From GCA-2683825 sp965662355 (GTDB taxonomy: Bacteria > Planctomycetota > UBA1135 > GCA-002686595): DNA of 64,000 bases. The notes under the pieces are model-generated. The model saw nothing but the letters and a program-made list of their open reading frames with translations, did no database searches and was not told the DNA's origin. Shown here one piece after another: positions 35,617 to 43,940 of the stretch (the stretch's first letter is position 1; each line of letters opens with the position of its first letter). Location of the stretch: the NCBI GenBank assembly GCA_965662355.1, contig CBFIHP010000009.1:124001-188000 (forward strand), read 5' to 3'. A program made the translations under genes and the position numbers.

Positions 35617-37283
35617 AGAAGAAACAAAGCAAGTTCGGTTATCTCGTCATGGGCGTCGGTGTCCTGGTACTGGGAGGGTGGCTGCTTTCCCGTTCGGGTT
35701 TCGGCGCGGAAAGCGTCACCGGTATCGAGGGGGTCGCCGTCAAGCGTGGGCCATTGAAGATCAGCGTCGTCGAACGCGGCGACCTGAAGGCCATCGACAG
35801 TGTCGATCTCGCGAGCGAGATCGAGGGTTCGACCACCGTTCTCTGGTTGATCGACGAGGGCGTGATGGTCGAGACGGGCGACAGGGTTTGCGAGCTGGAC
35901 ACCTCCGGTCTCGTCGAGCGCCGCGTCAGCCAGGAGATATCGGTACAGAACACCGAAGCCGCCTACGTCAAAGGGCAACAGAATCTCGCCATCCAAGAGA
36001 GCCAGAACGAATCGGACATCAAGCGCGGAGAACGCGACTTGCTTTTCGCGAAGGCGGATCTGGCGAAGTACCTCAATGGCGACTGGCCCCAGGAAAAGCA
36101 GGCGGCTGAGGAAGAGATCATCATCGCTACCGAAGAGCTGACCCGTGCTCGCACCGAACTCGAGTGGTCGCGCAAGCTCTTCAAGAAGGGTTTTCTCGAG
36201 CAAACCCAGCTGGATGCCGACTCCTTGTCCGAGACGCGTTCGGAGATCCGCCTGAAGCAGGTTACCCGTGCCCTGCAATTGCTCGAGGAATACGACTTCC
36301 CGCGCAAGAGAGACGAATTCGATGCGGACGTCGATGAACGAGAACGCGAACTCGTGCGCATCAAGCTGCAGGCCCGAGCGCGCCTGGTCGATTACGAAGC
36401 CAACGAGCGCACGACGAAGGCGCGCTTCGATCTGGAGACCGAGAAGCTCGCCAAGCTGGACTCGCAAATAGAGAAAGCCATTCTGCATGCGCCGGTCGCG
36501 GGGATGGTGGTCTACGCGATCGAGGAACGTGGTCGTTGGGGCGGCGGCGAGCCCATGCAGGAGGGAGCCTCGGTTCGCGAACGCCAGAAGATCATCACGA
36601 TCCCCTCATCCGGGGGGTTCATCGCCGAGACGAGCTTGCACGAGAGCGTGCTGGAGATGGTGAATGTTTCGCAGCCGTGTATCATCACCGTCGATGCCCT
36701 TTCGGAGTTGAGCTTCTCCGGGCGTGTGAAGTTCAAGGCCATCCTGCCGGATCAGCAGTCCTGGTACGCGAATCCGGACCTGCGTGTCTATCGCACCGAA
36801 GTGCAGCTGCTCACCACCGACGCCCGCCTGCGGCCGGGAATGTCCTGCAGCGTGGAGATCCTCGTCGATCAGCTCGAGGACACGTTGCACATCCCTGTGC
36901 AGTCGGTGTTTCTCGATGGTGGTGAACCGGTATGTTTCGTCTCCAAGGCGAAGGGGACCGAGAAGCGCGCTGTCGAGGTCGGCAGAAACAACGGCCGTTT
37001 CGTCGCGATCGAATCGGGCTTGCGCGAGGACGAGATCGTCTGCATGGCGCAGCCCGCCGGTATTGCGCTTGCTCCCGCCAAGCAGAAGGAGAGCAGCCGC
37101 ATGTGGGAAGGCCCTCCCCCGGTCGTCGAGGGGCTATCGCCGGGCGGTCGCTCCGGCGCAGCTGGGGGACGGCCCGCTGGCAGGGAAGCTGGCGGTGGCC
37201 GGGCTTCAATGGGACGCGGCCAGATGCGCTCCGGCGATGGCAAGCCCTCGGGAGGTCGCCCGCGGGGCACCGGCGGTCAATAG
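35613..37283 (+). CDS. Periplasmic adaptor of ABC efflux pump (MacA/HlyD family)
   Basis: A 556-aa membrane fusion protein bridging the TolC channel and the ABC transporter encoded next. It has an N-terminal transmembrane anchor (YLVMGVGVLVLGGWLLS), a split lipoyl/barrel-sandwich domain (EGSTTVLWLIDEGVMVETGD; ILHAPVAGMVVYAIEERG), a long coiled-coil hairpin at about 110-280, and a beta-barrel domain (RPGMSCSVEIL, HIPVQSVFLDGGEP). Unusually, the last 55 residues are a low-complexity Gly/Arg/Pro tail beyond the normal fold. The family is usually 370-450 aa, so this one is long. It overlaps the TolC stop and ends one base before the ATPase start. Confidence 0.88.
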   Translation: MKKKQSKFGYLVMGVGVLVLGGWLLSRSGFGAESVTGIEGVAVKRGPLKISVVERGDLKAIDSVDLASEIEGSTTVLWLIDEGVMVETGDRVCELDTSGLVERRVSQEISVQNTEAAYVKGQQNLAIQESQNESDIKRGERDLLFAKADLAKYLNGDWPQEKQAAEEEIIIATEELTRARTELEWSRKLFKKGFLEQTQLDADSLSETRSEIRLKQVTRALQLLEEYDFPRKRDEFDADVDERERELVRIKLQARARLVDYEANERTTKARFDLETEKLAKLDSQIEKAILHAPVAGMVVYAIEERGRWGGGEPMQEGASVRERQKIITIPSSGGFIAETSLHESVLEMVNVSQPCIITVDALSELSFSGRVKFKAILPDQQSWYANPDLRVYRTEVQLLTTDARLRPGMSCSVEILVDQLEDTLHIPVQSVFLDGGEPVCFVSKAKGTEKRAVEVGRNNGRFVAIESGLREDEIVCMAQPAGIALAPAKQKESSRMWEGPPPVVEGLSPGGRSGAAGGRPAGREAGGGRASMGRGQMRSGDGKPSGGRPRGTGGQ

Positions 37284-37284
37284 C

Positions 37285-38019
37285 GTGAGGGAAGCTGTTG
37301 CCGAGCTCGTCGATGTCGAGCGCACGTACCTCATGGGCAACGAAGAGGTGCATGCCCTCGATGGAGTCTCGTTCCGGGTCGCCCGGGGCGAGTACTGGTC
37401 GATCATGGGTGCTTCGGGCAGCGGCAAGTCGACGCTCCTGAACGTCATGGGCTGTCTGGACCGTCCGACATCCGGCGAGTATCGGTTGGCCGATCGCGAT
37501 ACAGGCGGAATGGATGACGACGAGCTCTCCGAGCTTCGTTCGCGCAAGCTGGGTTTCATCTTTCAGTCGTACAACCTGATCCCCCAGCTCAACGTGCTCG
37601 AGAACATCATGGTCCCGCTTTTCTATCAGGACCACCCTCCCGAGGACGGTCTGGAGCGTGCCCGCCATCTGGCGGGGCGCGTGGGGTTGGGAGATCGCAT
37701 GGATCACAAGCCCACCGAGCTCTCGGGCGGACAACAACAACGCGTGGCGATCGCACGCGCACTTGTCAACGATCCGGAGCTGATCCTCGCGGATGAGGCG
37801 ACCGGCAACCTCGATAGCCAGACGGCCGAGGAGATCCTCGAGCTCTTCGACGAACTCTGGCGCGAGGGCAAGACGCTCCTGTTCGTCACCCACGAAGCCC
37901 ACGTCGCCGCCCGCGCGAGCCACGTGTTGCAGATGCGCGATGGCAACATCGAGGAGATCGACGTACGGGATCGCGCCAAGGAGATTCAGGACCACGGAAT
38001 CCAGGGGAGTTCTCGGTGA
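37285..38019 (+). CDS. ABC transporter ATP-binding protein (MacB/LolD-like)
   Basis: A 244-aa ABC ATPase. Walker A GASGSGKST, the Q-loop (IFQSYNLIPQLNVLEN), signature LSGGQQQRVAIARAL, Walker B LILADEATGNLD and the switch His (LFVTHE) are all intact, with the loop features of the MacB/LolD/FtsE subfamily. I choose GTG at 37285, one base after the adaptor stop, which gives the normal family length; an in-frame ATG about 14 codons upstream would overlap the adaptor. The stop overlaps the permease start (GTGA). Together with the two preceding genes it makes a tripartite MacAB-TolC-type system with ATPase and permease on separate polypeptides. Confidence 0.92.
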   Translation: MREAVAELVDVERTYLMGNEEVHALDGVSFRVARGEYWSIMGASGSGKSTLLNVMGCLDRPTSGEYRLADRDTGGMDDDELSELRSRKLGFIFQSYNLIPQLNVLENIMVPLFYQDHPPEDGLERARHLAGRVGLGDRMDHKPTELSGGQQQRVAIARALVNDPELILADEATGNLDSQTAEEILELFDELWREGKTLLFVTHEAHVAARASHVLQMRDGNIEEIDVRDRAKEIQDHGIQGSSR

Positions 38020-39287
38020 GGACAAACCCCTTCTGGCGCGCCTTCCGGACCGGCGTCAACAGTCTGCTCCTACACAAGCTTCGCAGTTTCTTGACGACTC
38101 TGGGCGTGCTCTGCGGGACATCGAGCGTGATCGCCATGCTGGCCGTCGGCGAAGGGGCGAGCTACGAAGCCCAGGAACAGATCAAACGGCTTGGTAGCCA
38201 GAACGTGATCATCCGCAGCATCAAGCCGCCGGAGGGAAACAACCAAAGCAGCCAGGCCCGCGTTGTGGTCTACGGCATCAAGAACATGGACATGGCGCGG
38301 ATCGAGGAGAGCTTCCCGGCGGTCAAGCGAGTCGTGCCGATTCGCAAGCTCTACAAGGAGGTGCGCTTCCGCGGTCGAAGCCAGCCCGCCGAGATCAAGG
38401 CGACCCGAGCGCTCTTTCAAGAGGTAACGGGGCGTGTGGTCTGGGAAGGTCGCTTCATCACATCCGAGGACGAGCGTGTGCTGAACAACGTCTGCGTCCT
38501 TGGAACCGAGGTCGCGCGCTACCTCTTCCCACTCGAGACCTCCCTTGGAAAGCGCGTGAAGGTTGGAATGGACTACTTCACCGTCGTCGGAACCCTGGCT
38601 CCGCGTGCGCGGACCTCCGGAGACGCCAACGTGCCCGGGGAAGGCAACACCGGCGAGGTGTTTCTACCCTATGAAACGGCTCGGAAGTGGTACGGCAAGA
38701 TGCAGGTCAAGCGCACCGCCGGAAGCCGGGAAACCGAGGAAGTCGACCTGCACGAGTTGATCCTCGAAGTTGACCATGCCGAGAACGTCCCCATGGTCGC
38801 CGAGGCCGCGCGCGAGATGCTCGCACGCTTTCACGAGAAGACCGACTACGAAGTCGAAGTGCCGCTCGAGCTGCTCCTGAACGTCGAAGAGACGAAGAGG
38901 CGTTGGAACATCGTCCTGGGCTCCATCGCCGGCATCAGCCTCATCGTCGGTGGCATCGGCATCATGAATGTCATGCTGGCCACCGTGACCGAGCGCACGC
39001 GCGAGATTGGCATTCGCCGAGCCCTGGGCGCCAAGCGCCGCCACATCGTCATGCAATTCGTCGTCGAGACGGTGTGCCTGGCCGTCGGCGGCGGGCTTTT
39101 CGGCGTGGCGGCTGGGTTCCTGGCGGCGGAGGGGATCGAGATTTTCGCCTCGATGAAAACGATCGTGACGTTGTCGGCGCCGGTGATGGCGTTTGGGATC
39201 TCGGCGGGCGTGGGTGTTTTGTTTGGGGTGTATCCGGCTTGGAGGGCGGCGGATATGGATCCGGTGGAGGCGTTGAGGCATGAGTAG
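38016..39287 (+). CDS. ABC permease, MacB-PCD/FtsX type
   Basis: A 423-aa permease of the FtsX/MacB type: an N-terminal transmembrane helix (SLLLHKLRSFLTTLGVLCG), a periplasmic MacB-PCD domain with the typical QEQIKRLGSQNVII and three C-terminal helices within the FtsX domain (ISLIVGGIGIMNVMLATVTE, followed by RTREIGIRRALGAKRRHI). This four-helix arrangement is typical of mechanotransmission ABC systems that move substrate from the periplasm into TolC. Start GTG overlaps the ATPase stop. Macrolides, enterotoxin-like peptides, or lipopeptides are known substrates of relatives; none is indicated here. Confidence 0.92.
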   Translation: MRTNPFWRAFRTGVNSLLLHKLRSFLTTLGVLCGTSSVIAMLAVGEGASYEAQEQIKRLGSQNVIIRSIKPPEGNNQSSQARVVVYGIKNMDMARIEESFPAVKRVVPIRKLYKEVRFRGRSQPAEIKATRALFQEVTGRVVWEGRFITSEDERVLNNVCVLGTEVARYLFPLETSLGKRVKVGMDYFTVVGTLAPRARTSGDANVPGEGNTGEVFLPYETARKWYGKMQVKRTAGSRETEEVDLHELILEVDHAENVPMVAEAAREMLARFHEKTDYEVEVPLELLLNVEETKRRWNIVLGSIAGISLIVGGIGIMNVMLATVTERTREIGIRRALGAKRRHIVMQFVVETVCLAVGGGLFGVAAGFLAAEGIEIFASMKTIVTLSAPVMAFGISAGVGVLFGVYPAWRAADMDPVEALRHE

Positions 39288-39372
39288 GGAGTAGGGAGTA
39301 GGGGACCCCTGAACAACCGGATCCTTTCACACCCGGAGGGCACTCTCTCCCGAGCACGATCACCAATCACGA

Positions 39373-40938
39373 TCACCCATAAAGAGGCGCCCGCAATGCC
39401 AAAGCCTCGGCCAAGTGCTCGTGATTCACCCTCACCTGCCCGCGAAGGTCCGCCAGTGTGCGGGCCACGCGTCGTAGGCTTTGAATGGCACGGGCCGATA
39501 GTTCACGGGTTTCGCAGATGCGTGTCAGGAGTTCCTGGGTGGCTTGGTTCAGGGGTACATGTTGGTCGAGGCCTTCGGTGTTGAGCCGGGCATTGTGCAC
39601 GTTCCCCTGTCGTGTCCTCATGCGCGCTCGAGCCCTCTCGACGCGGGATTCGATCGTCGTTCCATTGCGGCCATGTCGATTGAGGGAGGGACTGGCGAGT
39701 TCTTCGAGGGTGGGAGGTGTCAGCTCGACGCGTAGATCAATGCGATCCAGGAGAGGTCCGGAGATGCGACGGCGATAGCGAGAGACCTCTGCTTGGGAGC
39801 ACTTGCAGGTGAGCCTGGGGTGGCCACGGTATCCGCACGGACATGGGTTGGCCGCGCAGACGAGATGGACGTTGGATGGGAATTCGATCGCACGGGATGC
39901 GCGGGCGATCAGGACGGATCCGGATTCCAGGGGTTGGCGTAGGGCTTCGAGGGCTTCGCGGCGGAACTCGGGGAGTTCGTCGAGGAAGAGCACGCCGCGG
40001 TGGGCGAGGGTGATTTCGCCCGCATGGGGTGGTGAGCCACCTCCGATCAATCCGGCGAAGCTCGTCGTGTGGTGGGGGGCTCGGAACGGGCGTTCGCGTG
40101 CGAGCCCGCCGGGCCACTGACCCATGGCGGAAAGGACGCGCGTGATCTCCAGGCGTTCGCTGAGCTCGGGTGGGGGCAGGAGTTCGATCAAGGAGCGCGC
40201 CAGGAGCGACTTGCCTATCCCCGGTGTTCCGATCAGAAAGAGAGCATGGCCTCCCGCTGCGGCGACACTCAAGGCATGTTTGCCCGTCGCCTGACCACGA
40301 ATCTGGGCGAGCCCCGTGGCGACGCGGGGGCCTGGCTCTTGTTCGAGCGGCTCGGGTGGTCGGGCCCGTGCGAGGCCTTCCTTGGTCACGGCCCAGCCCA
40401 CGATGGCCCGCAGGCTGGAACCTGCGAGGACTTCCATGCCGGGGAGACACGCGGCTTCGCTGGCGGTCCGGGGTGCGCAGACGACGCGTTTGATCCCCGC
40501 TCTTTGCGCGGCTTCGGCCGCGGCGAAACCCCCGGGAACAGCGTGAATCGTGCCGTCGATCCCGAGTTCTCCGAGGAACAAGGTGCCGCGCAGCATCGAA
40601 GGATTGAGATGTCCACAGGCAGCGGCTGCACCCAGGGCCAGGGGCAGATCGAGGCCCTCGCCTCCCTTGCGGAGACCCGCCGGTGCGAGATTCAGAAACA
40701 GCCGTCCATTGGGAATATGCAGTCGGTTCTCGGTGAGGGCGGCCAGGAGCCGTCCCCGACTCTCACGGATGACCGCGTCCGGCAATCCCGAGAGCGAGAG
40801 CTGCGTGCGCATTTTTTCCTCGGCTTCGAAGCGGGCCTCGACCGCGACGAGGTCGGCTTCGGTCCCGACCAAGGAGACGCCATAGACTCGAACGCTGCGC
40901 ACGCCAAAGAGACCCCGCGTATCCCTCGCAGGTTGCAC
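39373..40938 (-). CDS. comM: YifB/ComM-family AAA+ ATPase
   Basis: A 521-aa Mg-chelatase-like AAA+ protein. In several bacteria ComM is a helicase that promotes branch migration during natural transformation. It has the N-terminal ChlI/Lon-like domain (LAPAGLRKGGEGLDLPLALG), Walker A GTPGIGKS (237-244), Walker B in GVLFLDELPEF, a Cys cluster (CAANPCPCGYRGH) and a C-terminal Mg-chelatase domain (SARAIQSLRRVARTLADLRG). Start is GTG at 40938, 26 bases from the divergent AhpD-like gene. ComEC (56.9 kb) and the pilus genes in the same window make a natural competence role plausible. Confidence 0.92.
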   Translation of the reverse strand: MQPARDTRGLFGVRSVRVYGVSLVGTEADLVAVEARFEAEEKMRTQLSLSGLPDAVIRESRGRLLAALTENRLHIPNGRLFLNLAPAGLRKGGEGLDLPLALGAAAACGHLNPSMLRGTLFLGELGIDGTIHAVPGGFAAAEAAQRAGIKRVVCAPRTASEAACLPGMEVLAGSSLRAIVGWAVTKEGLARARPPEPLEQEPGPRVATGLAQIRGQATGKHALSVAAAGGHALFLIGTPGIGKSLLARSLIELLPPPELSERLEITRVLSAMGQWPGGLARERPFRAPHHTTSFAGLIGGGSPPHAGEITLAHRGVLFLDELPEFRREALEALRQPLESGSVLIARASRAIEFPSNVHLVCAANPCPCGYRGHPRLTCKCSQAEVSRYRRRISGPLLDRIDLRVELTPPTLEELASPSLNRHGRNGTTIESRVERARARMRTRQGNVHNARLNTEGLDQHVPLNQATQELLTRICETRELSARAIQSLRRVARTLADLRGQVRVNHEHLAEALALRAPLYG

Positions 40939-40964
40939 CCCAGAGGGGATATTCTCTGGCCATC

Positions 40965-41297
40965 ATGGACACTTATTACGACCCGAAGGACCTCGACAAG
41001 TTCCCCCAGATCGCCGAGCACGCACCCGAGCTAGGCCAGAAGTTCTTCGACTGGTACGGCAGCATCTTTCAGGACGGCGCCTTGACCGCGCGCGAGAAGT
41101 CATTGATCGCCCTCGGTGTCGCCCACGCCGTGCAGTGCCCCTATTGCATCGACGCCTACACGCGCGACGGTTTGGCCAAGGGCTGCGACCCTGAGCAATT
41201 GACCGAAGTGGTCCACGTCGCCGCTGCTATCAAGGGCGGAAGCGCGCTCGTGCACGGTGTGCAGATGAAGAACGTGATCGCAGAGCGCGGAATGTAG
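40965..41297 (+). CDS. AhpD-like protein, arsenosugar-associated type
   Basis: A 110-aa carboxymuconolactone decarboxylase/AhpD-fold protein. The redox CxxC is Cys58-Pro-Tyr-Cys61 (VQCPYCIDAYT) with the distal His in GGSALVHGV. The protein closely resembles the small peroxidase-like protein that accompanies arsenosugar biosynthesis genes, and the radical SAM gene arsS is 570 bases downstream on the same strand, which supports that assignment. Biochemical function is not established for the subgroup. ATG at 40965; the gene is divergent from comM. Confidence 0.85.
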   Translation: MDTYYDPKDLDKFPQIAEHAPELGQKFFDWYGSIFQDGALTAREKSLIALGVAHAVQCPYCIDAYTRDGLAKGCDPEQLTEVVHVAAAIKGGSALVHGVQMKNVIAERGM

Positions 41298-41301
41298 CGC
41301 G

Positions 41302-41722
41302 CTACTTCAACTCGGCCGCGCGCTTCTTCAGCTCTTCCAGCGAGACATCCTCGACGTGCGTGGCCATCCACCACTCGTTACCCAGCGGGTCGCGTACACC
41401 GCCCGAGCGATCGCCGTAGAACTGGTCCTCCGGTTCGCGCACGCTAGACGCACCTGCCTCGAGCGCCTTCTTGTAGACGGCGTCGACATCCGGGACGTAG
41501 AGGTACAGCTTGGCGTCGTAGGGCACTTCCTGTCCGGGATTGGCCTGGCCCATCATCACGATGGAGTCACCGATCATCACCTCGGCGTGCACGATCTTGC
41601 CGTCGCCGCCGCGCAGGCATTCCGCGGAAGGCTTGCTCGCAAAAGGACATGAGGCTTTCGACGTCAGAGCTGACGAGGTAGGGCGTGACCGTGTGATAAC
41701 CGGGCGGAATCGGGTTGACCAT
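41302..41722 (-). pseudogene. Frameshifted VOC/glyoxalase-like gene
   Basis: A VOC-superfamily protein (PhnB/glyoxalase-like, about 140 aa) in two frames. From ATG 41722 the first frame reads MVNPIPPGYHTVTPYLVSSD and continues to about residue 32 (CEQAF). The remainder is in another frame: ECLRGGDGKIVHAEVMIGDS, then DAKLYLYVPDVDAVY, DPLGNEWWMATHVEDVS to the stop at 41302. Total length is 421 bases, that is 140 codons plus one base. The switch lies near 41620-41632, with no homopolymer. It is either a sequencing error, a recent mutation, or less likely a programmed shift. The gene is located between the arsenosugar-associated genes. Confidence 0.8.
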
Positions 41723-41866
41723 TCGTTGACCCTCGTGGAATTCGTTGAGGCGAAAGTGAAGCCTTTCGGCCCTGTTTCAAGGTAGCGACGAGAGTACGCC
41801 CCCGAGCGCTCATTTGCGACCGTCACCGGGTCGCAAAAAGGCCCACGACGCCGTACGGTTGACATC

Positions 41867-42958
41867 ATGACGGAACGCCTCCAGGAGAGCTCCAAGGCTC
41901 TCAAGATCGTACCCACCCTCAATCGGCGCGGAGCGGATCTGGCCTCCTCCGGGGCCCAGCTCGCGCGCCTCGACGGGCTCGCCGTAGAGGATCCGCTCGA
42001 GGGTGACTTCGACCGCCACCTCGACGGCGCTGGACTCTTTCCTCTGCACGCCACGGGCATCGAGATCTTCCAGGTGAACCTGGGCCGCGTATGCAACCAG
42101 ACCTGTGCCCATTGCCACGTCGACGCCGGGCCCGATCGCACCGAGGACATGACGCTCGAAACGGCCCAGCAATGCATGCGAGTCCTGGCAAGCACCGACA
42201 TTCCAACGGTCGACATCACCGGTGGCGCGCCGGAGATGTCCGTGTCGTTCCGGTACCTGGTCGAGGAATCCCGCCGCCTCGGACGCCACGTGATGGATCG
42301 TTGCAATCTGACGATCCTCCTGGCCAAGCGCTACGAGGACCTACCGGACTTTCTGGCACGAAACCAGGTCGAGGTCGTCGCCTCCTTGCCACATTACCGT
42401 CAGTTCAACACCGACCGCCAACGAGGCGCTGGTGTCTTCGAACGTTCGATCGAGGGCTTGCGGCGCCTCAACGAAAAGGGCTATGGACGTGATCCGAAGT
42501 TGCGCCTCGTGCTGGTGACGAATCCCGTCGGAGCGTACTTGCCCACGGGGCAGGCTTCGCTGGAGGAAGAGTGGAAGCGAGAGATGAAGCGACTCCACGA
42601 CATCGACTTCGATGCGCTCTTCACGATCACGAACATGCCCATTAGCCGCTACCTGGATTGGTTAACGGATTCGGGTAACCTCGAGCGCTACATGCAAGAG
42701 CTCGTCAGTGCTTTCAATCCGCAGGCGGCCGCAGGGGTGATGTGTCGCAACACGCTTTCGATTTCCTGGCAGGGCGATCTGTACGACTGCGATTTCAATC
42801 AGATGCTCGAACTCAAACTGGGCTTCGAGGCTCCGCGGCATGTCTCGGACTTCGACTTCGACAAACTTGCGACGCGCCGCATCGTGACCGGGCGGCATTG
42901 TTTCGGCTGCACCGCCGGTTCGGGCTCGTCGTGCGGCGGGAGCCTCGAGGGAGCGTGA
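41867..42958 (+). CDS. arsS: Arsenosugar biosynthesis radical SAM protein ArsS
   Basis: A 363-aa radical SAM enzyme. The 4Fe-4S cluster motif is CNQTCAHC (Cys76, Cys80, Cys83), followed by HVDAGPDRTEDM, and SAM-binding features follow (DITGGAPEM, NLTILL). The C-terminal signature CFGCTAGSGSSCGGSLEGA is the hallmark of this family, where Cys residues are thought to bind arsenic or a second cluster (selenocysteine in some members). ArsS is required with ArsM for arsenosugar formation in cyanobacteria. No arsM or other ars gene lies in the window, so the pathway is incomplete here. The stop overlaps a GTG (GTGA) of the amidase gene. Confidence 0.93.
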   Translation: MTERLQESSKALKIVPTLNRRGADLASSGAQLARLDGLAVEDPLEGDFDRHLDGAGLFPLHATGIEIFQVNLGRVCNQTCAHCHVDAGPDRTEDMTLETAQQCMRVLASTDIPTVDITGGAPEMSVSFRYLVEESRRLGRHVMDRCNLTILLAKRYEDLPDFLARNQVEVVASLPHYRQFNTDRQRGAGVFERSIEGLRRLNEKGYGRDPKLRLVLVTNPVGAYLPTGQASLEEEWKREMKRLHDIDFDALFTITNMPISRYLDWLTDSGNLERYMQELVSAFNPQAAAGVMCRNTLSISWQGDLYDCDFNQMLELKLGFEAPRHVSDFDFDKLATRRIVTGRHCFGCTAGSGSSCGGSLEGA

Positions 42959-42960
42959 GC

Positions 42961-43935
42961 ATGCTGCGTTCGATTCTTCTCGGATGGCTACTGGCCGCCT
43001 GTCATACACCCCCAGCCGCTCCGAACCCCATCGAAGCCGGCGCCCTGCGAGCATCCGTTGCGCGGGCCCGGGAGGACGCCATCGTCGTGTGCGGGCGGCG
43101 CTATGCCGTCGACGCTCCGGTGCGACTGTGGACCGAGGATCCGTTCTACGACGCGTACTCCACGGTCCCGCGCTTCTCCAGCGAAGGGCCGGATGGGTTG
43201 CGCTATCACCCCGGCCGCAAAGCGCGCTCGCCCGAATTGGCCGGGCGTGTGGCCCGTGAGGGCTGGACGCTGCGCAACCTGCGTGAGCAAGTCGATCTCT
43301 TCGTCCTGCACTACGACGTGGCCGGCACATCCGAGAGTTGCTTCAAGATCCTCCAGGACCGCCGCGAACTCTCGGTGCATTTCCTCCTGGACGTCGATGG
43401 GACGATCTATCAGACCCTCGATCTGCGCGAGCAAGCCTGGCATGCGCGACAGGCCAATCCGCGGTCGGTCGGAATCGAGATCGCGAACATCGGGGCGTAC
43501 GAACCTGGGAAGAAGAGTGCCCTCGATAAGTGGTACGTACGCGACCGGGGCGGCGTTTCGTTGCGTTTGCCGGAGACACTGGGCGATGGGGGCGTGCGCT
43601 CGAAGGGTTTCATCGCGCGGCCGGCCCGGCATCGACGCGTGCGCGGAACGGTCCACGGCGTCACCTACGAGCAATACGACTTCACGCCACAGCAGTATCG
43701 GTCCCTGGTCGCCTTGACCGCGGCCCTGAACGAGGCCTTCCCGAACATCGAACTGCAGATCCCGCGCGACGGGCGTGGTGCGATTCGCAGCGATGCGCTC
43801 AGCGCATCCGAGTTCGAGCGCTATCGCGGCATCATCGGTCATCAACACCTGACGGAGGCAAAGCGCGACCCCGGACCGGCATTCGACTGGGAGCGCTTTC
43901 TGAGCGATGCCCAGCGCGCTTCTGCACGCTACTGA
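42961..43935 (+). CDS. N-acetylmuramoyl-L-alanine amidase (Amidase_2), lipoprotein
   Basis: A 324-aa zinc amidase expected to cleave the bond between MurNAc and L-Ala in peptidoglycan or muropeptides. Lipobox LAAC gives Cys14 after a short signal. The zinc ligands fit the Amidase_2 pattern: His117 in FVLHYD, His161 in WHARQANPRSVGIEIANIG and the third ligand in the C-terminal GHQHLTEAKRDPGPAFDW. ATG at 42961 is used; GTG at 42955, overlapping the arsS stop, is a plausible coupled start. MurQ at 52 kb acts later in muropeptide recycling, but no other recycling genes are adjacent. Confidence 0.88.
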   Translation: MLRSILLGWLLAACHTPPAAPNPIEAGALRASVARAREDAIVVCGRRYAVDAPVRLWTEDPFYDAYSTVPRFSSEGPDGLRYHPGRKARSPELAGRVAREGWTLRNLREQVDLFVLHYDVAGTSESCFKILQDRRELSVHFLLDVDGTIYQTLDLREQAWHARQANPRSVGIEIANIGAYEPGKKSALDKWYVRDRGGVSLRLPETLGDGGVRSKGFIARPARHRRVRGTVHGVTYEQYDFTPQQYRSLVALTAALNEAFPNIELQIPRDGRGAIRSDALSASEFERYRGIIGHQHLTEAKRDPGPAFDWERFLSDAQRASARY

Positions 43936-43940
43936 GCGGC

